From contig JAMWBK010000006.1 in the NCBI GenBank assembly GCA_029953675.1, positions 2,356,001 to 2,420,000 on the forward strand: a DNA stretch of 64,000 bases. The letters are read 5' to 3'. The translations under genes were made by a program, and so were the position numbers. The stretch is from Rhodosorus marinus (lineage: Eukaryota > Rhodophyta > Stylonematophyceae > Stylonematales > Stylonemataceae). Below are positions 37,296-48,400 of the stretch, one piece after another; positions within the stretch are counted from its first letter, which is position 1; every line of letters starts with the position of its first letter. The notes under the pieces are model-generated. The model was given only the letters and a program-made list of their open reading frames with translations. It ran no database searches and had not been told where the DNA came from.

Positions 37296-39370
37296 GCGAG
37301 GACCATTAGGCAGCAACCAAATGTTAATATTCCTAGTAAAATTTGGAGCGAAGATGGCCCCGGATCGTCGTGTCAAAGCTTCGTCTGCATACATTTCCTG
37401 CCACCATCCGTCCTAAACAATCAATTTTCGTCTAAGGCTCTCTGCGGTTGTGTGCAACCTCACTCCTCCGGATATTGGCGAGATGCAATCGCCACTTGTG
37501 GGATGTCCAACTATCGTCGTGAGGAGGACGAGCTGGAGCTTTCACTAGACGATCTGAACTGAGGCATGTGGCTACAGATAAGAATCGTATTACATCGACC
37601 CAAGCAACCCGGCCATGCCTAGCAAAAGCTCGGCTGATGGCTGCGTCATGCGTCAGCTCATCATTAAGAGCATATTGCAAATTGGAAAACCCGCTTTTGA
37701 AAGGTCGTTGCGATCGTCTTTCTTCAGGCAAAACAGGACTGTTGCTTGGGTCTATGCCAACTCCTATATTCAACCCTGCCGGAGCTCCGTCCAGTGGTAC
37801 CTGGAAAGCATTGCTCGCCCCACTACCCAGCTGTCGTGAGAAGAGGTCGCGCAAGGTTTGTGTAAGCCTGCCCCGGACTAATTTAATTAGGGACAGCCTT
37901 GACTTGTTTCCAGACCACTAGCCTCGGATTCCCGCGTACATGTGAATATTAAAAGTCGAGCAGCTTCTGAACCACGTCTCTGAGAACATACGAGCACGAC
38001 GAAGTGCAATTCTGATTGACTCCTAATCCTCAAAAGCCTTCGCTTCAGTCATTTTTGATGGGTTCAATCATTTTTGATCCAGAATTTCCGTTCAAACGAG
38101 GATGGAAATATCTTGTTTGTCCTGAGCTTTTCAGCCGCACTGGTTGTGGCCGGAAGAGCAGTTGTCCTTGACTTGTAGTCTGTTGGAGCAGTAAACTATA
38201 TCCCGAGGAAAACTGCTAGTAGAAATATCTTGACCCTGAGCAAGTTTCGGATTGAACCGTGGGAAGATAGGCAAGAAATTCATTATTCAAAAAGAAGTGA
38301 TTCAGCCAATAATAAGACGCTAATTCATTTCCTCCAGGGAGTATACCAATCTGTTTTCGACGTCTGGCCTCTGTCCCCATCGGAAGCTGTGGATGACCTC
38401 CGTTGCCTCAGTTGTGGCTGGTAAGTGCCCGCTGGAATAGCTCACTTTTCTTGCCCCATAACTCAGATAAAGAGCAAAGCTTCTAAAGCAACGCAAGAAG
38501 TGAACATTTGCGTCACATTTGTGTCACATTTGGGACTGGGTAGAAGATAATCTAGACGCGTTTGATGCGAAATCCAGATCGAACTAAAAAAGTATTTAAT
38601 ATTCCGATGCCTAAAATTCACATTTTCCTTCAAATCTATTCATTTTAATAATTTAAGGACCAGCTTGGAAACGGAGGCTAGCAACTGCATGTGAACGGAA
38701 AAGTTTCAAATAATCATGAGTGAATTGCTTTTGCGTTTGCGAATTGCATCTGAGGCATGTTTTTTTCTTTTTGGATGAGGTTCGGACTAAAAGTTTTGAG
38801 AAAAAGAAGGGCCCAGTGTTTCCCCGGTTTGGCGTAATTGGGTTCCCCCCCCCCTATGAATAACTTACTTAATCCAATTTTGTTTTATTTTGATCATATT
38901 GCTTTGGTAAAGGGAGGGGGGGTTGGGGGTTAGCTGCTAATTCTCACTTATGAGTGGGAGAGGAGATATCGCACACCTTGTCCTCGATTTTCTGTGGGTA
39001 GGGAACCCCGTTTCAGGCGAGCCAGTAGTATGTCCATGATTGGAATACAAAATATGCCAAAGGTGGAATGGAATGTCTTGACAAGGTCCCAGCAGGTATT
39101 AATGGTAGAGTTAGGGGCAATTCCAAATCTGTGCGTGACAAGGTAGAAGCTCGCGGCTTTGTTGTGATTGGTGAGAGTATATTGTAGCGGGGACTGAGGT
39201 CGAGGATTGTGCAATAACAGCGAATAGTTTGGAGAGGCATTTCGAGGTCGAGCAGAGCCTGTACGGAGCGAAGGTGTACGTGAAAGGGTTTGAATTGAAG
39301 TTGTTGAGTCGTCAAAGGCCAACTGTAGTAGTGATATGAGATCCTTGAGATTTAAGACGGAGATTTTGGG
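37296..39370. other. Mostly gene-free spacer between KRR1 and the PPR gene
   Basis: A 2-kb gap apart from the coding-like frame at 37432-37877. It contains a direct repeat of gtcacattt near 38511-38530. A run of ten C at 38845-38854 is followed by G-runs at 38912-38929. Open frames at 38948-39322 (-) overlap in two registers and do not look coding. Confidence 0.5.
37432..37877 (-). CDS. Possible coding exon, unrecognised
   Basis: Open minus-strand frame of about 148 codons bounded upstream by a good acceptor (taattaaattag at 37878-37880). Read from there it gives RGRLTQTLRDLFSRQLGSG followed by AFQVPLDGAPAGLNIGVGID and, further on, FARHGRVAWVDVIRFLSVA. The composition looks protein-like, but I recognise no family. 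It has no in-frame ATG near its beginning, so it would need an upstream exon in 37.9-38.5 kb, which I could not find. It may be the last exon of a small lineage-specific gene, or chance. Confidence 0.25.
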
Positions 39371-41727
39371 ATGGTAGCGAGATGTGGATGGAGTTGGAAA
39401 GAGCCACCAGAAGTCCGCTCAGAAATACGGAGGATGGCGTTTGTAAGTACTGGGCGCCCGAGTTTGCGACAAGGAGCAGCCACAGCCGTCTCGAAGCGCG
39501 CAAGAGTCAATAGGATTGCCACAGCACGGTGCTTGCAGGGGCTTCCCTTTGGCCACTATGCTGGGCTTGCCGAATCTGGACTTGCTTCCGGAGACGTTTT
39601 CAGCCCACAAGGAACTAAGAGAGAGGTTATAGAGATACAAGTGGAGCTGCCGTTGGGTATTGTTCTCGCGGAGGTTTCGGGAGGAATATACATCGCGGCC
39701 GTCAAACCTGGCGGAAACGCGGACATAACAAGCAACGGGAAAGTTAAGGTTGGAGACCGTATCGTTGGGACAAGCGCAGCTTTTGGCTCAGCGACCTGGC
39801 CCTCTCTGTCTCTCGAAAGAGTACTTATGGCACTAAAGACCCGTTATAAAGGTGAAGTCACTCTGCTAATTGAGAGAGCGGGACTAGCACATGATATATA
39901 CGAACCTAGTGTTGAGGATGCTGCTGATCTTGCGAAGAGTGCAGTCGTCCTCTGCTCAAACAAGAGTGAATCGGAGGAACAAGTTCGCAATGCGTTGAGG
40001 AGTTTTGTCGAGCTGCGCAGCGCTGGACTATCAGCCATTAGCACGCTTACGTTCCTCCTACAGCGCAGCGCGGAGCTGCTGAAAAAGTACTCGAAGGAAA
40101 GGGGTCACGCGGTCTCGGTTAACAGCCTCTATGGCAAGTTGAAACGAGCTGGTGTACCTTTGGACAACAAAATCTACAATTTGTTTATGACCGCTTACAT
40201 AAACACCAAAGCGCCAGAGAAGGCGATTAATATCTTCCAGGAGATCGGCTCGCCGAATATGGAGTGCTACACGTCCTTGGTTAAGGCTTACAGGAAACTG
40301 AATAGACTCGATGATGTCCAGGCAGTTAAGTCGCGGATGGAAAGAGACCGCGTACCGTTGTCTGTGATGACGTACAACACGATCCTGTCTGCGTATGCGC
40401 AGAGTGGAGACGTGGAAAATGTGGAGAATTTGTTTCGGGAAATTAGCGCTCGCCATCTGATACCCGACACTGGCTCTTGGAACAATAGGATGAACGCGCA
40501 CTTCAAAGCGCATAGAGGGCGCGCCAAATTGGAAAAGGTTCGAGATGTTTACAAGGCAATGAGGCTCGGGAATGTAGCTCCGAACAAGTTCACCTTCACG
40601 ATTTTGGTAAGCGCATGCGTCGGATGCGGGGAATTAGATCTGGCTGAAAATTGCCTGGAGGAGATGGCAGATGCTGGGGTTCAGCCAGACACATTCATAT
40701 ACAACAAAGTGATTGAAGGATATGCGGACCATTTGAGATATGAGTCCGCCTTGACACTGCTAGAGAAGATGAATGCTGGCGGAGACGTTCGTCCGAACGA
40801 GTACACATATGGACAGACTATTCGAGCATGTTCTGCTGCTGGACATGAGGAAATTGCGCACTCGCTGATAGATTCCATGCGTGGTCGTGGATTCAAACCC
40901 AGTGCACAGGTGTACGTTACTCTGCTACGCGCATACGCCAAGCGAGGCAACATCGTATCTAGTTTCCGCGTCGTGCAGGAAATGAAAGACGCAGGCTTTG
41001 ATCCGGATGTCCGAACAATGAGTGCCCTAATGCATGCCTGCGTAGAGTCTGAGGATGGAGCTCTCGCGGTGTCAGTCTATTCTAGGATGGTGCAATTGAG
41101 AATGAAGCCTGACGTAGTGTCCTATACCACTCTTATCAGGGCATACGGAAAACGTGGGGACACGGAAATGGCCTTGAGAGCGTTCAACGCAATGAAGAAG
41201 GAGAGAATCGCGCCTACCGTGACTACTTTTAACGCGCTCATTGAGCTTGCAATGCACGGAAATCAAACTCAGCTCGCCCTAGAGGCACTGCGGGAGATGA
41301 ACAATACTCCCAGGGTGACCCTCAACCGAAAGACTTATGAACTACTATGTGATTCGAGTTGTTTCGAGAATTCCCCAAAGGACTACGTGGAATTCTTAAT
41401 GGAGGTGCTGAAAGTATTGCAGGAGAGTAAGATGTACGGGAATGGGCAGTTGTACTGGTGAGAAATTCTTAGAGGATTATTCAAATCTCAACGGTCTCAC
41501 AAGCAATGAGATTGCTGATTTTTTTTTGTTTTCTTCCCTGGTCGCACAGTGAACTCTTGAGTGCCTGCTCACTTGCTTCGGACTCCATCTCCGCGAAAAC
41601 AGTTTTAGAGCACAGGCGAACTGGCGTTTTCAATATTAGCGGCAAGGACAAGGCTCTCGCAAGCAAAGCGGAAGAGCGGGCTGCTGTCATTAACCGGAAT
41701 GTTGCGAAGCTGCGCTCCTTCGTCTAG
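39371..41727 (+). CDS. PDZ-like domain fused to PPR repeats (organelle RNA-binding protein)
   Basis: Pentatricopeptide repeat protein of 754 residues from two exons, 39371-41457 and 41550-41727, joined in phase 2 (donor GTGAGA, acceptor gtcgcacag after a T-rich tract). The first 60 residues are Arg/Ala/Ser-rich, like an organelle transit peptide. Residues about 84-169 form a PDZ-like domain (IQVELPLGIVLAEVSGGIYI, VKPGGNAD, VKVGDRIVGTSAAFG). This resembles the plastid PDZ of MET1/ZKT-type proteins as I remember them. About 11-12 PPR motifs follow from residue 255 to 665, including VMTYNTILSAYAQSGD, FIYNKVIEGYADH and VVSYTTLIRAYGKRGD. PPR proteins bind organelle RNA for stabilisation, processing or translation. 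The 58-residue tail is Lys/Ala-rich. A second ATG at 39434 could be the true start. Confidence 0.9.
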
Positions 41728-42379
41728 ACCCACACAGCCAAAGGATGTACTATAGAGTAAAAGCGTTTCGCGCAATGCGCTGGGAGGACCCGGTGTTAGG
41801 AACGTCAGAAACCAATGACGAGCCTTGCAACGAGCGGCGGAGACTTGGATTTTTTGTTGTGTTGGTGTCCCCTCACGTGGATTGGAAACTAATAGTCAAG
41901 AAGACCAACGGCTGGAGGACGGAAGCGTGTATCGACTATATTATATATTTTGAAATTTTTTCCGTCTGCTTCCGCCTTCAAGCATATCGATTAAACGGAT
42001 ATTTGTTTTCCCCTAAAGTTTTTTTGTGAACATGCAACCTCCGCGTTAGTCTGGCAGCGGAAGAATTGGCCGATAAAAATGAAGGCAGAGTGTCCACGCA
42101 ATCGTATAATCCGCAAGTACTTCTTGGTCTGGGAGCTCGTTCCCCTGTCCAATTGACAGCATTGGAAGATTGGCTATATCTTTTTCAGTGTAGCTCTCTG
42201 CTTCTCCATGTATCCCTGCTTGATAGCTACTAACGAAACAGGATGCTCGCCTGTCTCGCCCGCCGAGATTAGATGTTGGGCCATCATCTTCACGTTGAAC
42301 TCGAGGTGGGTAGTGCCGTGTTTGTCCACAGCACGGGGACTGAGATAAGAGGTGGACTCGTAGATGATCTTTGAAGGCA
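41728..42379. other. Gene-free spacer upstream of RF3
   Basis: Lies between the PPR stop and the RF3 start, both plus-strand. It includes an AT-rich stretch near 41935-41970. Minus-strand frames across 42046-42648 run into the RF3 leader and are treated as shadows. Confidence 0.5.
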
Positions 42380-45102
42380 ATGGAAGTATGCACAGGGTTT
42401 GTTTTGGCTTCTCCGCTCGTTTCAGAAAGCAAACGGACCGCTCTGAATGCCAGCAACTGCGATGTCCGCAAATCACCCTCGTCCAAGACGCGGAGGGCGA
42501 AAATGTGCGCCGAGGTCGGCGGTGAGACGGTGGAGTTGAATGGGACTGACGTGGAAGCACCTTTGGGAGACGAGGTTGTTCTCGGCCAAAAACAATTTTC
42601 AGTAGCTCGCCTAGGTCCTCTGTTTCTCTCTTGTTCATGCCATAGCATTGAAACTAACTAACTGCCTCCGTTTCATCCTTCTCTTCCCCTCTTGTGATGC
42701 TCGTTCGTCCAGATTGCCAGGAGGAGAAACTTGGCCATCATTTCCCACCCTGACGCAGGGAAGACGACTCTTACCGAAAAACTGCTCTTGTATGGAGGTG
42801 CCATCCAGCAGGCCGGTTCGGTTCGTGCTCGACGAGCTGGGCATAAGCTGGCGAGGTCGGATTGGATGAAAATGGAACAAGAGAGAGGCATTTCTATCAC
42901 TTCCACAGTGCTCACCTTCAACTATGAGGATCATCATATCAACATTTTGGATACACCTGGACATCAGGACTTCTCTGAAGACACTTATAGAACGCTCTCT
43001 GCAGCTGATAACGTAGTAATGCTTGTGGATGCAGCAAAAGGATTGGAGCCGCAGACAAGAAAACTGTTTGAAGTCTGCCAAATGCGTGAACTGCCTACCT
43101 TGACATTCATAAACAAGATGGACAGGTTCGTGCTGAAACATCAATGCTACAATGGTATTCGCGTGACAGCTCATGGCTTTTGGCATGTGCTGGGCTGTCC
43201 AGTTGGATATCTACTGAACATGTCCTTCCTCGCGGCTGCCGTTCAAATTTGGCGACCTAGACCGGCAATGAACCCTTTCGAATTATGCGACGAGATTGAA
43301 CAGCAGTTTGACCTGGAAACTGTTCCAGCTGTTTGGCCGATAGGAGATGGAGAAAACTTCAAAGGTATTGCGAAACGCTCACCGGTGTGGAAGCTCCTCA
43401 CGAGGCATAACCCCATTACGGCTTTATAAAGAGACGTGGTTGCCTAATTTCCTACTTCTGCTCTTGGTTTTGCTTTTATCCACGTCCTGCAGGCGTGCTG
43501 AAGCGTTCTGAGAGAGTTGTTTACCTGTTTGAAAAGAACCAGAAGGGGAAAACGGCGACTACGAAGAAGGTGCCGATGGATGACCCCGAGCTTTTGTCAC
43601 TTATTGGGCAGAACTTGTACGATCAGCTGTTTGAGGATGTGGAGATACTAGATGAAATGGTATGAGCCGCTGAGAGAAAGCTGATCAACGGAAACGTCAT
43701 GTTTCTTTCTAGACCATGACCTCCAATAAGCTCAGCTTTCCATTCTTCGTATGCTCTCGGTTAATTGCTAGTCTCCTTTTCTTAAATCTTGATTTGCTTT
43801 TACCAGGGCCACACGCTGGACACGGAAAAGCTCCTCAAAGGTGATCAGACTGTGGTCTATTTTGGATCTGCAATGACCAACTTTGGTGTTCAGATATTCC
43901 TGGACGACTTTTTGGATCTGGGTAGGGCTCCTGCAGAACGTTCGTCTTCGATCGGGACTATTGATCCAACCCGAGATGAGTTCAGCGGCTTTGTGTTTAA
44001 ACTTCAAGCGAACATGGACCCACGCCACAGGGACCGGCTAGCCTTCATCAGGATTGTTTCCGGTCGCTACGAGCGAGGGATGAAGGTATTTATCGGTTCC
44101 TCACTACGTTTGGAAAGGCCTCGGGAGGGACCTCTGCGGGAGACCGCCTGGATGCTTAATGTCGTGGGGTTAACCTAACCTCAGTCGCCATTCTCATGAA
44201 AAGGAAGAGCTGAAAGTTGTCACCTGCTTTGTTCGCTGTCAGGTGTTGCACAGCAGACTAGGTGCTCGTCAAATTAATTTAAATCAGGCCCAAAAGCTCT
44301 TCGCTGATGATCGTGAGAGTGTGCAAGTGGCTTTCCCAGGAGATATTGTCGTATGTTCAGTCGTTTTGTAATCTGTCGCCCGACCCCTTCGAGGCCACCG
44401 CTCGTGCTACATCGTATTCCTAAACGCTCTTCCATGTTTTCACTCCTGCAAACTCAGGGACTGAACAATCCAGGTTTGTTCAGTATCGGAGATACGATAT
44501 ACTCCGGCTCAGAAAAGGTCGTCTTTCCTGGAATCCCATCGTTTTCCCCCGAAATGTTCGCCTATCTCCGAAACCCAAACCCGAGCAACTACAAGAATTT
44601 CAAGAAGGGACTACAGCAGCTGCTTGAAGAAGGTAAGTAGCTGAAAAGCAGATGGCACCTGACCTGCTTTGGGCTAGTACGGGTCCGGCGGTTGATATCC
44701 GCAGGCAACTCACGTACGAATGGTGCATTTGTATGGAATCATTTAGGCGCGGTTCAGCTTCTTCGCACAAAAGAGGACCAAGGCAACGAAGGTCCGATCC
44801 TAGCGGCTGTTGGCCAGCTACAGTTTGATGTCGTGCAGCAGCGACTCCGGGATGAGTATGGAGTGGAGTCTAAACTTGAGCTACTGGGTTACTCTGTTGC
44901 CAGGTGGGTTTTGGGACCTGGAGATCCATGGAGCGCCCTTGAAAGCTGCGGACGACTCTTCAATGTTTTTTTCGCAAAAGACCGATGGAATCGTCCAGTG
45001 TTGCTATTCAAGAACGCCTGGAACCTAGCAAAGCTTGAAGAGGAGCACGGTGACAAGCTGGAGTTGAAGCCATGGGCCTTCGCTCCGGACCAGGCTGTTT
45101 AG
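42380..45102 (+). CDS. prfC: Bacterial-type peptide chain release factor 3, organelle-targeted
   Basis: Translational GTPase that recycles class I release factors after termination. Eight exons: 42380-42601, 42713-43125, 43261-43364, 43493-43659, 43807-44085, 44243-44350, 44458-44632 and 44705-45102; 621 residues, against about 530 for bacterial RF3. The extra length is mostly an N-terminal 75-residue Ser/Ala-rich extension that looks like a transit peptide; plastid targeting is my inference. GTPase motifs are SHPDAGKTT near 85, DTPGH near 154 and NKMD near 208. Family blocks include [46 protein letters not shown] and [19 protein letters not shown]. Intron 2 has a GTTCGT donor. The introns rule out bacterial contamination. 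Confidence 0.94.
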
Positions 45103-45409
45103 GTAACGCCCCTTGGTACGCGTTGCATTGGATGGTCACACACAAAAGCCTGAAAAACCCGCCTTGACCTGCTATCGTCCCGCACACGTTTTCATTCTTG
45201 ACATTTCTCCTGCTTCGATTGGGCAGTGGGCTCCCTTTGTCTCACCTCGCGGTACAAGCTGTGGAGTTCGCACTCAGCTGCATTTCCAGTTTTGTAGGTC
45301 CCACAAGGGCGACCTTCTACAGTCAGGTCGCCCCCTTTCCCCCACACTAATGCCATTTGTGCTTTAGTCATCTATACATACGCGGCTGACACTATCAAAC
45401 TACACTTGC
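45103..45409. other. 3' spacer between convergent RF3 and TSC2
   Basis: Holds the 3' ends of two convergent genes. It contains an 8-bp perfect stem, gggcgacc at 45307-45314 and ggtcgccc at 45326-45333, with an 11-nt loop and a pyrimidine run after it. Confidence 0.6.
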
Positions 45410-48400
45410 TTAAACCGTCACCGGCAAGCACGTGTCGCCTCGAACAACTCGTTCCCCAATTTTTGATATTTGGAAGGCCCTTTGCTCCCAATTCGCTAAA
45501 CCGTCCCCGCAGACTACATCCGCGTTAATCGCGGTTGCCCGAACCAAAGGGCCAAGGGCTCCCTCCGAAACCACCTCAATGCGGTCCGGTTTCAGAGGTC
45601 CGAAAGGGGCAATTCCAGGTTTGTTCACTCGCACTCTAACCCGATACTGTGACTGTCCTCCCGGGCTGACTACTATGTGCACGGAGTTGAACTGGCTGTC
45701 GACGACTTTGGCATCGAAGTCTGGGCCTTTTTCGCTCCAAATCACGTTTACGTGATCGTTTCCTACGTGCCTCTTTTTGAGTACCCCACTGCTCCGGTCT
45801 GTATTAGGCATCATTGTTGTGACGTGGAACACAACCTGAGTTGCACAATCAGCCCAATGGAGGCAGTACTCGCCGTCAATGTCTCTCCCGCTCGAGTCCA
45901 GTCCCCCAGTGAAAATGTTTCCAGACGTCTTTCCCAGTCGAATGAATGAACCAAGTCGGCGCAGAAATCCCAGGTAAGCATCAGATCCTGCAATGTTGTC
46001 GAGAATAGATGCTTCATCACCGTCATCTTCTCCCACATAAATGAGGCCAATCCTGTGAGTATCTTCTGCGGCCAAGCGATCCAGCATTGATAGTGCGTGG
46101 GGAACCAACTCGTCTTCTTCAGGGAGAGGAGCCGCTCCTTTGCCACCTAGGCCAAGCTGGCACAGTAGCCGCACTGGATCTCGTGGCGTCCCCGATGCAG
46201 TAGAGAGCTGCAACACGTCAGATGCAGACCCGATAGCATCTGTAAGCGTCGACATCGCCTGGTAAGCCTTTCTCAGCGCCCTCTTCTTCTTTAGCTTTGG
46301 CTGATGCGTCTTGTTTTTGGCGATAGCAAGATCCGCAAGGCTCAGTAAGCCTGATTCTTCCGAGGGCACTTGTTCTTTTGGTCGAGGACTGTCTCCTGCG
46401 GAAACCAGGTTCGCCTCTTCCTGCTGACGTGAGTCCCCGCTCAATGCACCGCCATGCCTACCCTCTACAGTATTCGATTTAAGAGTGGAGGGAACGTTGG
46501 ACGACTGCACCCAAAAGCGCGAGGTTCCCGTTGGCCGTCGCTGCACAACCTCAACCGGAGAGTCTTTGTTGAGGAGTACAGAAGGAAATTAGTAAGACTG
46601 GCAATTGGTGTTTCTGGATACCATAGCAAGGAGTTTTGAACACGGAAGTTTCCGATCCTACCTGGGCGCATATAGATGGAAACTAGATGCTGCGTCGGTT
46701 TAAGGCCAACTATGAACGTTGCCTCCTTTCCTTCGCCCGTCTGGCTTTGCCCAGGTCTTCGACGCCATGCCACTCCGAGCTTTGTTCGTTCATCCTCATG
46801 AACAAAACATCCGACGTATTCGACGCAAGCAATGGCCAGAATCTCTCCAGCAGCTGCTAACGGGTTCAAATGCTCGCTCAACAACCCTACTACAGCGCTT
46901 GGGTCCGCAACCCTAGCCCAGAGGATAAAATTTGCAAGGCAAAGGCGTCTCCAGCGCGCTGAGTTTTTTTCTTCTACTTTTGAACTCCTCTTTATCGCCG
47001 TGAGGACGCTCTTCAGACCCATTGACGCTACCTGAATTTTCAGCGGTCACCCCAATATTAATCTGGCGTTCAGACGAAGCGGTGTAAGGCTTGGCGAATT
47101 AAGAACCAACCTTGTAGTCGGCAGGAAGCGATGAAAAGTTTTTGAGACACTCAAGAATGCATAGGAGCTCGAGTTCATCAACATCGTCAGCCTGTAGACA
47201 TTCATGTATAGCTCCCAGTATTCCCTCTGCAGCAGGACCATCCAGCGGTTTTGAGCAATTGTGTGCAAACAGGTAGTTCAAAATTTCTCGAGTATCTGAA
47301 ATGGATCTCGAAGCTGCGTCCAATTCCCCTTGCAGCACGCATACAGTTTCTTGGCAAACGAGACAGCATCGTAGCATTAGTCAGTACTTCAAAGTCAATA
47401 CCGAGTTCGCAGAGGGTTTAACGAGAGCGCCTGGTATGCTAGCATCTAGTGGCATACTGTGCCTCCTCTAGCATGGCAGCAGAGGATGTCTCCATTTTAC
47501 TAACCTTCGACTTCAACATTGTACCCTGCTAGCATGTGAAGAACTGCAAGAAGCTGTCTTCTCAGATTTGGAGTCTTTGCGTACAGAACGTCGTCCCGAA
47601 CGTCACGCAGAAGCTCAGCGGCCAGCCACTCTAACTTGCAGTCCCTAACCGGGTTCGGGGAAACAAACATAGGAGAGGTTTGAAGTCGTCAATTCGTTGG
47701 GACGGAAGATAGTCTACTCTCTCGCTTCGAGAGTGTTGAGACTAGAGCAGCTGGCTTGAGGTCGCGGACCTCATTACAAACACGTTGGAAAGAAGGGCCT
47801 CTAAAGACTCGAACACTGCCGAGCTCAGTTTCTCCGAACACTCTTCCTTCAATCTTTGAGCGAAGTTGGTAATCGCGAACTGAATAGGAAAGAGGACAAT
47901 AGGCGTTGACTCGTCACCTTTCCGAGCACTGCGGAGGTGGCTGACGAGGAAGTACGAGTGCACTCCAGCAGCTATAATCCGATACTGTGAGGTGGCGGAG
48001 ATTGTGGAGACAGCATGTATTGCAATCTCCCGCGATTTCTCATTCGGGGAGTGCACGTGTACGCCAACGAGGGACTTGAAAACTGACACTGCCCTTGAGA
48101 TTGGGGTCCTCGTCATTCTCGAATACAGCAACTGAACCAGTAAGCTAGTTGCCTCACCCGCTGGAGAGTAACCTTGGCGAGCCTGTGCGTTTTTGGAGGT
48201 TAACGAATTAAGTCGTTGAGAAATCGTATTATGCCACGCTCTTACGAGGACCATATTGCGAGACTTTTTTCACCCTTTCATCAAAATGCTCCAGAATAGC
48301 TGAAAACCTCGTATCCGCAATCGGCAAATCCCGAGCAACTTCAAAGAGCAGGCTTAACTCGAGTTCCGTTGAGGGGGAAGTTTCTGCAACTAGCTCCTGG

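Noticed and set aside
42046-42648. Long minus-strand open frames opposite the RF3 leader, for example one ending in VLADYTIAWTLCLHFYRP
   Set aside because: Two registers overlap each other, cover the RF3 first exon on the other strand and show no family pattern. They are best explained as shadows, though the part left of 42380 could hide a small exon.
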